Below, piece after piece: positions 9,526-19,688 of a stretch of 64,000 bases of DNA; within the stretch, counting starts at the first letter, position 1, and each line of letters starts with the position of its first letter. The notes under the pieces were generated by a model. The model saw nothing but the letters and a program-made list of their open reading frames with translations. It was not told where the DNA came from and made no database searches. The DNA lies in NCBI RefSeq assembly GCF_000002515.2, contig NC_006042.1, forward strand, positions 1,178,001 to 1,242,000, given 5' to 3'. The DNA comes from Kluyveromyces lactis (taxonomy: Eukaryota > Ascomycota > Saccharomycetes > Saccharomycetales > Saccharomycetaceae). A program made the position numbers and the translations under genes.

Positions 9526-11853
9526 CTATAGAATGTCTCCGATAATACCTGATGCTTTTTGATAAGTTTCCAAAAGGTTGACGCATTTTTCGCGGTCCTG
9601 TGCTAAAGTCTGATCTTCCATCAAGAGTTCATCGAAGAGTGACTCTTTGTAAAGCTTTGTGACTAGTCTATTTTGGACAGATTCTTTTGAATAGTTTACT
9701 AGCAAGCACATTACAGCCTTTGGGACCTGATCTTCGATCATCTCTCTAACAATGGAAAAGTATGAGACGATCAATCTTCTAATTAATTCACATTCCAACT
9801 CTTCACGTTCGGTAAATTCGGTAGCAGCTTCAGATTTGGTATGGGCATCTGCGCTCTTGTCTTTAAAATCTTGAATTTGCAAATTTTCGATGTCATAAGA
9901 ATTATCAGAGCCGTTATAATCAATTCTCGAAGAAAGCTTTGTATTGGAACTCTTTTGTTCTTTGCCGAAGAAATAATTCAAGAAGGAATCCTTTGATTGC
10001 TTCATATCATTTTCTTCTTCAGAGTCGTGCTCGCTGGTTGCTGTGGAATCAGAATCAAGCTTCAAATCTTGTTCTGTCTCATCTACTGAATCGGATTTCT
10101 TCATTTCACGTTCAGCTTGTTGTTGCTCTAACAGTAGCTGCTTCTCATATTCCCTCTGTTTCTGAAGTCTTTCCGTTTGCTTTTTGTTCTTTCTAGCTTC
10201 AACAATCTCGGCCATGGCCTCTGTAGCACTTGGGAAATTTGGATGATTTGTGTTAATGTACGCTTTATGAATATCAATCAAACTTTCGACGTAAGAACGA
10301 GTTGGTCCCAATCTTTCCCTCAACAGTTCACTGACAACCTCGACTAGCTTACTTTGTAGTTTTGGATATCTTGCTAGCTCAGGAGAGCCACAGTTGTGAC
10401 ATATCTTCATCAATTCTTCATACACCAATTCTACGCAACGTTGAGATGGATCTAGAAGTAATCTGATTTGTGGTTTAACCAATAGATCGAATGCTAATTC
10501 TGGAACAAACAATGAAGGTCTTGGCCCAGTTGAGTTTCTTATAGCTGTTCTGATGTCCGTCATTGATAAGTTAGAAGTAGGGTTGATGAAGTTTAGAGAT
10601 TTCCCGAATAGAGTGTTATAGATGTAATAGATTCTGGCACCACCACAAAGTTCTTTAGTGCTTATTTCCGAGGAAGTACCATCGATGGAAGAAATGAATT
10701 TAGTAGCAAATTTATTCATCAATTGCAAAACAAGGCCAGCTCTATTTTCTTTCGTGATAACTTTATCGTCACCATATGTAGCCAATTCTTGTTCGGTTTG
10801 TCCGATGAGGGTATTTAATCTGGCTTTGATATCTGGCAATTTATCTCTAATGTGATTCATCAAGACTTGGTTCAATAATTTAGCCAAGTATCTGGTTCCG
10901 CATCTAGTTGAAATAGTTCTGTAAACAGGATGTTTTGCAAAGAATTGTTCTTCTGAGTTCAAAGCTTCTTCAACACTTTTGTTTTGTTGGATGTCTTGCT
11001 GGGATCTGTTCACCACACCGACAAATCCTAGCTTCAAAGGATACAACTTCCCTGACAAAATATCCAAAGCATTAGTGCCTTGGTCCATAAGATCCAATTT
11101 AGTAATAACACCAATAGTTCTTTTCCCATGGGGATCTATCTCTCTGGCCAATTTCAAAGATTCTGAATTAACGAGATCGACATTAGCAGGGGAGATGGCC
11201 AAGATGATACAGTTTGGCTTGGCAACATATTCCAAGATCAAATTCTCGATTTGTCTTTCAATATCCGGTGGCTGTTCCCCAATCGGAACCTTAGTGATAC
11301 CTGGTAGATCCACTAAAGTCAAGTTCAAAACATGCGGAGAATATATTTTCAAGTTGATTGGAATTCTGCTTATTCCCTTCTCTTTCCCTGCAATCCTAGC
11401 AGTTTCGTTTTCAATTTCCCTTCTAATTTCAGAAAAGTCGTAGAATCTACGACCTGGAATATGTAAAAACTCACCCCATTCATTCTTTATTTCAGGCTTA
11501 TAGTTTGAATTCTTTCTCAAATGATCTTCCAAGGTCATTTCCTTCTCCGTGCGGGCATCTGGCTCGTCATTAACCTGTTCAAGTGACGTAGATGAAGAAT
11601 TGTCATAATTATAAACCAATGGAGAATTCGGATCAATATTATTCAACTGAAGAACTAGAGGACGTCTGGTAACAATACCAGTACCACGAGGTAAGAAATC
11701 TCTCCCGACCAACGTTTCCAAGATCGAAGACTTACCAGAAGATTGCGATCCAATAACAGCTAAAACCGGTAGATCCAAACTGTCAATGCCTGCATCGTAC
11801 ATAACATCCTGTAGCTTATTCACCGTAGGAATCAAATCTTCTAGACTTGACAT
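9526..11853 (-). CDS. DNM1: dynamin-related GTPase Dnm1 (mitochondrial and peroxisomal fission)
   Basis: Dnm1 assembles into helices on the mitochondrial outer membrane and constricts it together with Fis1 and Mdv1. The 775-residue protein has the dynamin P-loop GSQSSGKS at 35-42, switch II DLPGI in LVDLPGITKVP, and the G4 motif TKLD. The middle/stalk domain ends near residue 550. A charged insert (about 555-680, Lys/Glu/Asp/Ser-rich) corresponds to the variable B-insert that binds adaptors, and the GTPase effector domain fills the last 95 residues (EREELECELIRRLIVSYF onward). S. cerevisiae Dnm1 is 757 residues. It is the first gene on this side of the centromere, as YLL001W is at CEN12. Confidence 0.97.
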   Translation of the reverse strand: MSSLEDLIPTVNKLQDVMYDAGIDSLDLPVLAVIGSQSSGKSSILETLVGRDFLPRGTGIVTRRPLVLQLNNIDPNSPLVYNYDNSSSTSLEQVNDEPDARTEKEMTLEDHLRKNSNYKPEIKNEWGEFLHIPGRRFYDFSEIRREIENETARIAGKEKGISRIPINLKIYSPHVLNLTLVDLPGITKVPIGEQPPDIERQIENLILEYVAKPNCIILAISPANVDLVNSESLKLAREIDPHGKRTIGVITKLDLMDQGTNALDILSGKLYPLKLGFVGVVNRSQQDIQQNKSVEEALNSEEQFFAKHPVYRTISTRCGTRYLAKLLNQVLMNHIRDKLPDIKARLNTLIGQTEQELATYGDDKVITKENRAGLVLQLMNKFATKFISSIDGTSSEISTKELCGGARIYYIYNTLFGKSLNFINPTSNLSMTDIRTAIRNSTGPRPSLFVPELAFDLLVKPQIRLLLDPSQRCVELVYEELMKICHNCGSPELARYPKLQSKLVEVVSELLRERLGPTRSYVESLIDIHKAYINTNHPNFPSATEAMAEIVEARKNKKQTERLQKQREYEKQLLLEQQQAEREMKKSDSVDETEQDLKLDSDSTATSEHDSEEENDMKQSKDSFLNYFFGKEQKSSNTKLSSRIDYNGSDNSYDIENLQIQDFKDKSADAHTKSEAATEFTEREELECELIRRLIVSYFSIVREMIEDQVPKAVMCLLVNYSKESVQNRLVTKLYKESLFDELLMEDQTLAQDREKCVNLLETYQKASGIIGDIL

Positions 11854-12219
11854 CTTCAGAGTTACTTGTGTACTATACTCCGACCTAATTAACCGTTCTA
11901 ATAGACTAGTTTAAGGTTAACAGGATCGCATCTAATATCTAACCAATCAAAGATACACTCAAACGCAATATTTAACCATTTCATTGGATCAAATTTCAAA
12001 TAATTATTCTCAATGCAATAGGTATTTTTTATTATTTATTTATTTATTTTTATTTTTATTTTTATTTTTATTTTTATTTTTATTTGATTTAATTTGTTAC
12101 ATTTTTATTCTCTGTTTGATTTCTGCTGAAAATTGACTTCCAATATAGAGATCCGCTGTGATGTACGCGCAAATTGTCCTGAATCCATTATGTAGTATAT
12201 ATATATCAGCACCGTCACA
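11854..12219. other. intergenic: DNM1 promoter with T-rich repeat
   Basis: This is the promoter of DNM1 and the 3' flank of RTT109. The only notable content is the T-rich simple repeat listed separately. Confidence 0.6.
12028..12085. repeat. (ATTT)n/(ATTTTT)n simple repeat
   Basis: Tandem ATTT units change into about eight ATTTTT units. It lies 175-235 bp upstream of the DNM1 ATG, where a poly(dA:dT) tract would exclude nucleosomes. Confidence 0.9.
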
Positions 12220-13512
12220 CTACGATTTAGGTTTCCTATGGACACTTAGAGTGTTTATTACGTTAATAGTGTTTATTTCAGGCCGTTTTGTAGTAGCGAT
12301 CTTGTGGTGGTTTCCAATAACTTTTATCATCTTCGTGGAGTAATGCATGTCAAAAATATCTCGAATGTTCATGTATGCTTCTTCAGCACCTTCTTCAGTG
12401 TCATATTCTTCTCCAGTTATGTAGTTCTTCAGATTTTTAAAGTTCTTCTTCGAGGTTGGTATAATTATATCAGTCCGTTCTGGTTCATTGCAACGGCCGA
12501 TGTATTTTCCTGACACTCCAATGACAGACACAGTTGATCCCAGTCTGAACTCTTGCCTTGCTTGCAATTCTGTCCAGAATGTTAACACATTGACTTTAGA
12601 AATTCGTCCATCACTGATCAGATGGTCAAGGAATCTGCCCTTGGGGTCATCAGGGAATAATGGTATCCTGTATAATGCAATGTCTTGCGGACTTTCAGAG
12701 AAAATGTCTCCTACGGTCCAATTTTGATATGCTGTGTTTCTCAAATAGTTGGAAATTACTCTTTTCTCTTCTCCCGGTATTTGTAAGGTTGCCTTTGTTT
12801 TATTATCGAAATCTTCGACAACTATTTGGTCTACAATCTTTAACCACCATTTGAGCAATTTGTCACCACTTAGGACGTGTTTCCTTGGGTTTTTAGATGA
12901 GTTTGAAAACAAATACTGCGGCTCTGCCCTGGTAAAAAGACTTACCTTTGTGACAATTTCCGTCGGAACCGGGAATGAAACGTATAAATCTTGGTCTGGG
13001 ATTTTAACCCTTGAAGTTATCCCCTTCGAATCCAACGGTCTGTTGGATAATATTTCTAACGCTCTCTGTACTGATGTACTTCTCTTTATAATCTTTGCAC
13101 CGCTCAGTGCTTTCCTTATCAGCGGTTTTACCGCCCGCAAATAATGTCCTGGACTAATTGCCAGAATATATGCAATTATTGACTTAGTTATCTGACCAAT
13201 GTCAAGTCTTAGATCGCAATATCCGTTTGTATCTGCTTTGGAGACGAACAAGAGCCTTTCTACGGGACCATTATTGGCAGAATTCAAACTGAAATAAACA
13301 ACAATTTCAAGAGCAAAAACAACCTTCTCTTCAAAGCATAATGCGACGAAATGTTGTGTCTTGATGGTCTTCACCGTTTTTCCATTAACGTCTTCAGCTT
13401 CGCGTTTTGGAAAAGTTATTGGCGAGGTTTCTCGTGGAATTGACTGGAGATTAATGATTTCGAACTCATGACCGAACGGAAGTGCATCTTTAATGTAACA
13501 TTCTAAGGACAT
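12220..13512 (-). CDS. RTT109: histone H3-K56 acetyltransferase Rtt109
   Basis: Rtt109 acetylates H3 Lys56 (and Lys9) on newly made histones with the chaperones Asf1 and Vps75, in S phase. The 430-residue protein is near the S. cerevisiae length (436). The opening, with FGHEFEIINLQSIP, LLFVSKADTNGY and the region around IVEDFDNKTKATLQIPGEEKRVISNYL, follows the family. The block TVGDIFSESPQDIALYRIPLFPDDPKGRF to FWTELQARQEFRLG is the strongly conserved acetyl-CoA/substrate-site region. The C-terminus is basic, as in the S. cerevisiae protein. Position next to DNM1 matches YLL002W beside YLL001W. Confidence 0.93.
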   Translation of the reverse strand: MSLECYIKDALPFGHEFEIINLQSIPRETSPITFPKREAEDVNGKTVKTIKTQHFVALCFEEKVVFALEIVVYFSLNSANNGPVERLLFVSKADTNGYCDLRLDIGQITKSIIAYILAISPGHYLRAVKPLIRKALSGAKIIKRSTSVQRALEILSNRPLDSKGITSRVKIPDQDLYVSFPVPTEIVTKVSLFTRAEPQYLFSNSSKNPRKHVLSGDKLLKWWLKIVDQIVVEDFDNKTKATLQIPGEEKRVISNYLRNTAYQNWTVGDIFSESPQDIALYRIPLFPDDPKGRFLDHLISDGRISKVNVLTFWTELQARQEFRLGSTVSVIGVSGKYIGRCNEPERTDIIIPTSKKNFKNLKNYITGEEYDTEEGAEEAYMNIRDIFDMHYSTKMIKVIGNHHKIATTKRPEINTINVINTLSVHRKPKS

Positions 13513-13838
13513 ACTACTATATCATAATATCTGCTGGGCTTTTCTATCAATTAACAATTCAAGTTCATTTCTATATTTTTGCATAGCTAAGAGTGTATTA
13601 ATGATCCGTTGTACTTTTTTATAATGCCTTTCTGATAATCTTAACTACTGAGAAAGTTTACCAATAATGGAAAGCCGAAGGCAGAATACCTCTCAGGACC
13701 GAACGCCCCTTAAGATTGGTCTTGATGATAAGGAAACCGAGGTTTCTCAGATTTATTCTTCTTATATACCAATTTTATTCTTTAAACTAATATACTTTTG
13801 CTTACAGAAGACGGGTTAAGACCGCTTTATCGTCTAAT
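13513..13838. other. intergenic: RTT109 promoter
   Basis: Short stretch upstream of RTT109 and downstream of PRE3. I see no gene and no convincing regulatory motif. Confidence 0.5.
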
Positions 13839-14590
13839 CTACAGGTTTTCATACTCATCGGGATACACAATTAAACGTTCCACACCTTCAGCAGTAAGGA
13901 CAACCATTCTAATGACACCACCAGATGAACCATCCCATTTGATGGCTTGTGATAGAGAATGTTTTACAAATTCGATTGTTTCTTCTTTAGTCATATCTTC
14001 CTTATAGTTCTTGTCACAGTAACCATATATGAAAGCAGAACCAGAACCAGCAATTGAGTACGACTGCTTGTGCACAGAACCACCAAGAGGTATACTATAC
14101 ACCTCTCCTTTGTTTTTTTCATCGTAGCCCGCCACTATAATACCTGCTGTGAGATGATCCTTGTTCTCGTAACATAATGTCTTGAAGATCGATGCAGCAA
14201 CCTTGGTTGTAGGTTCTCCATATTGTGAGGTGTACAATTCTAGATGGTACTGTACAATATCGGCAACAGCCTGAGTGTCTGCTGCTGAACCTGACCTACA
14301 ACACCAGATTTTATCATGAACCTTTGTTAGTTTATCTGTGACACGGTTGGCAATATACGCACCAGTAGTTGTTCTGGAATCTGCCCCTAAGATCACACCA
14401 TCTTTGAAAGTCACGGCCATACTGTTAACATTAATTAAGTTTAGTTAGTATTCACTGATATCATTAAAACCGATTGATTCGATTGTGGGAAAGAGGAATC
14501 TTAACGTTCCCTTATTGATACATACATTGAAGTACCTAGACTCACTTCGCCCTTTTTCAAGCGGTTCATATCAACTTGAATTCCATCCAT
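13839..14590 (-). CDS. PRE3: 20S proteasome subunit beta-1 (Pre3), two exons
   Basis: Pre3 is the catalytic beta-1 subunit (post-acidic cleavage) of the 20S proteasome. Exon 1 is 14590-14526 and reads MDGIQVDMNRLKKGEVSLG followed by TSI; exon 2 is 14421-13839. The joined product is 215 residues, the same as S. cerevisiae Pre3. Thr20 after Gly19 is the catalytic N-terminal Thr revealed by autocleavage. The downstream VTFKDGVILGADSRTTTG and GSGSAFIYGYCD are beta-subunit signatures. The intron is at the place where S. cerevisiae PRE3 also has one. A reading that starts at the exon 2 ATG would lack the active-site Thr and is therefore wrong. PRE3 (YJL001W) sits among YLL genes, a clear interleaving of the two duplicated arms. 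Confidence 0.95.
14422..14525 (-). other. PRE3 spliceosomal intron
   Basis: The 104-nt intron has donor GTATGT (14525-14520), branch site TACTAAC and acceptor CAG ending at 14422, all on the minus strand. It splits the Ile codon just after the catalytic TS. Confidence 0.93.
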
Positions 14591-14880
14591 TTTCGATTAT
14601 ATTTGGGAATGATTTGATACAGTTGCTCACTGATGATACTCAATCCTGTGAATATCGTCTTTTAGGCGGTTGCATTCCTTCAATGTTGTATCTTTCTGTC
14701 AAAGGTTTGCCACCCGCCAAAAGATTCAGTTATTCCTTAATATTTTGGCATTATCAACATAGCCGGGTAACAGAATAATGATAATAATACAAATACAAAC
14801 TGAGAATGTACTTAGCTACATAACCGGCTTTGATGCAAGTAGAACCTTACGATGGGACGCAAGTGTGGATCAGACTAGAC
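14591..14880. other. intergenic: PRE3 promoter and SFI1 3' flank
   Basis: Contains the PACE box listed next. Nothing else is recognised. Confidence 0.6.
14706..14714 (-). promoter_or_regulatory. PACE box (Rpn4 site)
   Basis: On the minus strand it reads GGTGGCAAA, a perfect proteasome-associated control element. It lies about 115 bp upstream of the PRE3 ATG at 14590, so Rpn4-driven proteasome control is conserved and the exon 1 start is supported. Confidence 0.9.
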
Positions 14881-17799
14881 TCATTGAATCGGTCTGGATC
14901 TTCTTCTAGTTGGAGAATCGTCACGTTCGGGCAGAGAATCGCCTTCCAAGAAGTCGAGATCAACTTTTAATTTATCTGGATCTGGTCCTTCAAATGGCTG
15001 AGGCGATGGAAATCCGAAAAGGCTTGTTTCTGGAATTTTGTTGAAGCTGATGTTTCTTGTTTTTCCCGCTAACCTTTTATTCACACTCAATAGATATGTA
15101 GCCTGTGCGCCTGTAGTGTCCTTTGCAGCTGTGTTTCGCTGATCACTTAATCTCGCCTTTACAGTGCTATCCAGCACATTTGTTGTCTTGATTGGGCTTG
15201 GTATTGCTCCCCGGGCCCTACTAAACCTATTCCTTATTCTATCCATTTTATTTCTTTTAACTCTTGTGGAGCCAGGTATCGTTACCGCAGCATTATTAGG
15301 TGATTTCATGGGAGTTTGAAATGTCAACTCATCATTTTGGGGAGAATAGCTAGCTAGTTCGTTACCAGACGAATAATTTACGATTGAAAACGCTTTCTCC
15401 TTCCATAAACTCATAATAGCTCGAAGGTTAGCTCTGTTCCATCTCACTCTAAACATGGCAACTGATTCTTCATTACGCTTAAGTTTTAACACCTTAACGC
15501 TCCACTTGTTGGTCCATTTCAGTAACAACTTAACCTGCTTTTCTTCGACATACATGGACAACCTAGAGTCCTGAATTTGAAGTGCCTCAAGCTTTCTAAG
15601 AATAGAATCAAAAGCATTGGAAACAGATATGCTGTCATGAATTTCGGCAGCCTCTGTATGCATTAATTTTATGTTGGAATATTTCGTTGTCCATTGGAGC
15701 ATAGTATTCTTCAGAGAACTCATATCGGAGCTCTGTTCTGCGATAGATGCACATTCAACTGTGTAGAAGCGAGAGCGTTTCATCCATGCTGAAAGGAATT
15801 TTTGGTTAAATTGTAAAGATCTTCTATCTTCAAACTTGTCCAGCAACATTTCAAGATTAAGTAGCCTTTTAGATTCCAGCCGGGTCTTCCAAACTTTCCA
15901 CAAATTTTCAACGAGCATTTTACTGTTACCTTTAGAGAGTTCAATCGACAAACGAGTTTTCATACGAGTATCGTTAATTGAACGCTTGATAATGGTAATA
16001 AAGCGCAGCTTCATGAAAACTTCTGCTTTCCTTTGTGATGAAAGCAATAGTTTATAACGATTAATCCAAACCATAAAATGCCTCTTACTGATATCATTAT
16101 CATAACATCGAGCTGAAAGATTCCCAAGATCTTTCAGAGAATGCTGTTTATTTTTAACAACATTGTAATATCTCTTAAGGATTAAAGAATCAAATTCCTG
16201 AGCAAGGGCGTTCAGCTCAAATTTCTTACGCCAAAGTTTCAAAGCTTTCGAGTATTTGGCTTCTTTTATTGAAGAGTTGAATTGGGCTGCTCTGCATTTC
16301 AATGTGATGGAATGGATGAATTTTTTCTTCAAAAGTGAGGTGTAATGAGAATTCGCTGTTGCGTAACTTTCCGATTTTAGTTTCCATTGAGAAAAGTAAA
16401 AGCGCACAATCTTTGTGTTCTGTTGAACGACGTAATCATGACTATTAGTTCTTTCTTCGAAGCGTTTTTGCCATACATATAAAACATATCGTTGCAGAGA
16501 TTCAGTGTTGCACTCTTGTACCTTCGACTCGACATTAACCAATTTATCTGCTAGTAAAATCATTTCAAAAAACCTTCGTTTGATGAATATATTACTTTTT
16601 TCTATGAGTTTCAGCTCGTATGCCTCTTTCTTTTGATATTGCGAGATCCATTTATTCAAAAACGGACTTAGATGAAAGTTTCGTTCTGAGAAAGTCGCGA
16701 GTTCTCTTAGGTATATTTCATGTGCATACTTCTTTTTCCATTCTGTGAAGCCTTTGCAAAGTAAGTATCGTTTCATTGTCGTTGGATTATAATGACCTTC
16801 ACACATTTTTAGCTTCCACAACTTGAACGATTTCTGAAGGAGATGCTTTTGATTGACATTTTTCGTTCTGTTGAAGCATTGCGTTAACCTCTCGTGTTTC
16901 GCTTTTATGTTTGCAAAGGTATTATCCAAGAAAAAGTTATCAGCAATCTGCGATTTTGTATCTATTTGATGGATCCTATCAAGCCATGCATCAAAAAAAC
17001 CTGTCTTGAGTCTCTGGTTGTATACTTCGTCTCCGTTTTTTACCCATTCCCGGCATTTGATATCAGATGTTTGGACCCATCGTTGAAAGAATTTTTTCTT
17101 TACGCACTTATTCCATATCTCTTCAAGCTCTGAAAGGTTGTAGTTCAAAGAGCATTTCAATTGCCAGCTTGAAAACACTTTCTTCAGTAACAGTCTTTCC
17201 GTCTTGAATTGAAAGTACGCCAATTTCATGATGACGTTCTCCGGCTTCAGAAGAAATGCTGTGATGATGTCTTGTAAAATGGTGGAAAAATCATACCCTT
17301 TGCTTAATTCATTTTGTAAATTTAAAAGATACTTGTCCTGTAGTACATCAACGTTGGATTCACCTAGTAGATTCACATAACGTTGGAAAATAGTCAAAAA
17401 ATCCAGAGTCAAACCATGTCGCAGAAGGAACACTTGGATCATGTTATATAGTCGCTGGAGAATAGGAATGTGTATATTGCCACCATATATATTGGCGTGT
17501 AACTCATCGAAATTCTCTGATATACTATTATAGTTTTCTGCAGAGTAATTATCCTGGACATTCGCGTTTTCCATATCATCCGCTGCTATTTCAAATATTC
17601 CGTTAAGTAACTCTTCTGGAGTGTTTCCCTTAGCTTGATGCTCTCGCGGCACTTCAACAAGATTTCCCGTGAGATCCTGTTTCCTTAAGAGTTCATTGAA
17701 GTCCTTATGCACCAATGACCCGGTGGAGTGTAAATAGTCTGGTGAAATCAATGCATCCGTAGAAGACCCCACCGTATCGCTACCTTCCGTACCGTTCAT
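14881..17799 (-). CDS. SFI1: centrin-binding spindle-pole-body protein Sfi1
   Basis: Sfi1 is an elongated helical protein of the spindle-pole-body half-bridge that binds centrin (Cdc31) and drives its duplication. From the first ATG (17799) it has 972 residues; S. cerevisiae Sfi1 has 946. The centre holds at least 14 repeats of the Sfi1 type, a hydrophobic pair then Phe/Leu-x-x-Trp followed by basic residues: for example KKVFSSWQLK, KTGFFDAWLDR, QKSFKLWKLK, RFYFSQWKLK and KALKLWRKK. The Ser/Thr-Pro-rich C-terminus (for example TPMKSPNN, IPSPIKTTN, DDSPTRR) should hold the CDK sites that block reduplication. An in-frame TTG codon 12 bases earlier is not a plausible start. The gene corresponds to YLL003W. 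Confidence 0.93.
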   Translation of the reverse strand: MNGTEGSDTVGSSTDALISPDYLHSTGSLVHKDFNELLRKQDLTGNLVEVPREHQAKGNTPEELLNGIFEIAADDMENANVQDNYSAENYNSISENFDELHANIYGGNIHIPILQRLYNMIQVFLLRHGLTLDFLTIFQRYVNLLGESNVDVLQDKYLLNLQNELSKGYDFSTILQDIITAFLLKPENVIMKLAYFQFKTERLLLKKVFSSWQLKCSLNYNLSELEEIWNKCVKKKFFQRWVQTSDIKCREWVKNGDEVYNQRLKTGFFDAWLDRIHQIDTKSQIADNFFLDNTFANIKAKHERLTQCFNRTKNVNQKHLLQKSFKLWKLKMCEGHYNPTTMKRYLLCKGFTEWKKKYAHEIYLRELATFSERNFHLSPFLNKWISQYQKKEAYELKLIEKSNIFIKRRFFEMILLADKLVNVESKVQECNTESLQRYVLYVWQKRFEERTNSHDYVVQQNTKIVRFYFSQWKLKSESYATANSHYTSLLKKKFIHSITLKCRAAQFNSSIKEAKYSKALKLWRKKFELNALAQEFDSLILKRYYNVVKNKQHSLKDLGNLSARCYDNDISKRHFMVWINRYKLLLSSQRKAEVFMKLRFITIIKRSINDTRMKTRLSIELSKGNSKMLVENLWKVWKTRLESKRLLNLEMLLDKFEDRRSLQFNQKFLSAWMKRSRFYTVECASIAEQSSDMSSLKNTMLQWTTKYSNIKLMHTEAAEIHDSISVSNAFDSILRKLEALQIQDSRLSMYVEEKQVKLLLKWTNKWSVKVLKLKRNEESVAMFRVRWNRANLRAIMSLWKEKAFSIVNYSSGNELASYSPQNDELTFQTPMKSPNNAAVTIPGSTRVKRNKMDRIRNRFSRARGAIPSPIKTTNVLDSTVKARLSDQRNTAAKDTTGAQATYLLSVNKRLAGKTRNISFNKIPETSLFGFPSPQPFEGPDPDKLKVDLDFLEGDSLPERDDSPTRRRSRPIQ

Positions 17800-18140
17800 T
17801 AAAAAACACAAAGATAGAAGGGATAGGGTACGTATTCAGAATACAATCAATTGAAATGCTTCAAAAGAATTAGTTCATACCGCGTAACATAACCCAGTGT
17901 CGCAGCGGTGCATTCCTGCAAAACAACGCGTGGCTTTTTATTTACAGACTAAAGTTGATCCTTTGGCTTTCATTTTTAGACCTTTGAAGATGAAATTAAA
18001 AACATCAAATATAGAAAAAAAAGAAGAAGCGCACATTTACTTTAAAGATACGTTTACATTAAAGAGGCACTGTTTGAAAGAAGTGGTTTACCTATTTTCT
18101 TGAACACTGCATTGTGCAAGAAAGCGGTATCCGATCTACA
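17800..18140. other. intergenic: divergent SFI1/OST1 promoter
   Basis: Divergent promoter. ACGCGT at 17926-17931 is an MCB (MBF) core about 130 bp upstream of SFI1, which would fit G1/S expression. One six-base match is weak evidence. An open frame at 17897-18103 is not credible. Confidence 0.45.
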
Positions 18141-19526
18141 ATGAAGTACGCATCATTGAGCTCGGTAGTTTTGTTACTGATCAATTTTGGCATTGGTTGT
18201 GCAATTGCACAACATTGGGAGAATGTCGAGTTCACTAGAACCGTAGACTTGTCAAGATCCTACGTCCACGAAGCCTTGCAACTAACAATTAGAAATATAG
18301 GGGATGAAGCAGACAATTTATATATGCTTCCATTCACCGCTGAAGTTGCAGACTCATTGTCAGCAGTTTCTTGTATGTTGAAGGATAAAAATATTTTCAT
18401 TGATTGCGCGTTAACCAACCAGTTTGAAGAGCTTCCTAATGGTCAAAAATTACAATATGGAGCTGTGAAATTACCTGGTTTGCTTCAGCCTCAAGGAGAA
18501 GTTGAATTGGTCATCAGTTACAGTTATAACACCAACCGTTATCCTGTTCCTGCGCGTATTGAAATGATGGATGTGCAAACGTTGGTTTTAGAGACCGAGA
18601 GTCTTCCCCTTTCTCAATACCCCACCGATAAGTTCACATTAAATATCATTGGAACCAACTCAATTGAAAAATTAGATGAAGAAAAGAGCAAGAACAGCAA
18701 GAGAAAATCTGGTTCGTACAGTTTCACCACCGACGATGTTACTGAACCATTCACTTTTGAGAGATCCAAATTCTTATATGAACATAATTTGCCTTTAACA
18801 AGAGCAGCAAATTTGAATAGAGAAGCATGGGTTTCCCATTGGGCCTCAACTATAGAATTTAAGGAAGATTATGACCTCGTTAATGATGCTGCTGAGCTAG
18901 CATCTGGGTTTTCAAGGTCTAAATTTATGATGAATGGTTTAGGTAAAAAACCAAGTCATGCTCTAGTAGCGCTTGATATGATCTTGCCAGAAGATTCTCA
19001 TTCTCACTACTACACAGATTTAGTTGGAATGGTTTCTACTTCCAAAATCTTTGCTTCTCATTATATATTAAAACCAAGATTTCCAATTTACGGTGGCTGG
19101 AAATTCAATTTCACGATCGGCTGGACTAATCCTTTATCCAATTATTTAAAGGTTCTTTCTGATGAAGAATATATTCTCTCAGTTCCTTTGCTACAAGGAC
19201 CTCAAGACATTTTCTATGATTCGGTCAATTTATCTGTCTATCTTCCTGAAGGTGCAATGATTGAAGAGGTACAAGTCCCTGTCATGAACTATACCTCAGA
19301 TACTTCATATGCTCATTCTTACTTTGATTTGACTTCTGGCCATACCAAGGTAACTATTGAAATGAAAAACTTGAATGAGGAGTTGAAAGACGCACCAGTT
19401 TTCTTGAAGTATAGATACAGCAAATCTGAATTGTTGAGAAAGCCAGCATCGATTGCCATTTACGTGTTCGTAGCATTGTTCAGTTTGTTCTTGATCAAAC
19501 AAATTCAGCTTATCATCACAGCTTAA
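18141..19526 (+). CDS. OST1: oligosaccharyltransferase subunit Ost1 (ribophorin I)
   Basis: Ost1 is an essential subunit of the ER oligosaccharyltransferase that transfers the lipid-linked glycan to Asn in nascent proteins. The 461-residue protein (ATG at 18141) begins with a signal peptide, MKYASLSSVVLLLINFGIG, then a luminal ribophorin I domain (WENVEFTRTVDLSRSYVHE). A single membrane segment near the C-terminus (ASIAIYVFVALFSLFLIKQ) precedes a very short tail, as in the family. S. cerevisiae Ost1 is 476 residues. A longer in-frame reading starts at GTG and would mask the signal peptide. It corresponds to YJL002C. Confidence 0.95.
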   Translation: MKYASLSSVVLLLINFGIGCAIAQHWENVEFTRTVDLSRSYVHEALQLTIRNIGDEADNLYMLPFTAEVADSLSAVSCMLKDKNIFIDCALTNQFEELPNGQKLQYGAVKLPGLLQPQGEVELVISYSYNTNRYPVPARIEMMDVQTLVLETESLPLSQYPTDKFTLNIIGTNSIEKLDEEKSKNSKRKSGSYSFTTDDVTEPFTFERSKFLYEHNLPLTRAANLNREAWVSHWASTIEFKEDYDLVNDAAELASGFSRSKFMMNGLGKKPSHALVALDMILPEDSHSHYYTDLVGMVSTSKIFASHYILKPRFPIYGGWKFNFTIGWTNPLSNYLKVLSDEEYILSVPLLQGPQDIFYDSVNLSVYLPEGAMIEEVQVPVMNYTSDTSYAHSYFDLTSGHTKVTIEMKNLNEELKDAPVFLKYRYSKSELLRKPASIAIYVFVALFSLFLIKQIQLIITA

Positions 19527-19688
19527 ACACCAGAATATAAAACTATCATAGAGCCACATATTTGTTATATATTGAAGTAACGACAAATTTAAATTGATAT
19601 ATACAGTCTATCTAACGGGAGCATAGTAAATAAAAATATTTCAACGATAGTTTCCCGAACTACCGTATCGATAAAAATGTTACTCACA

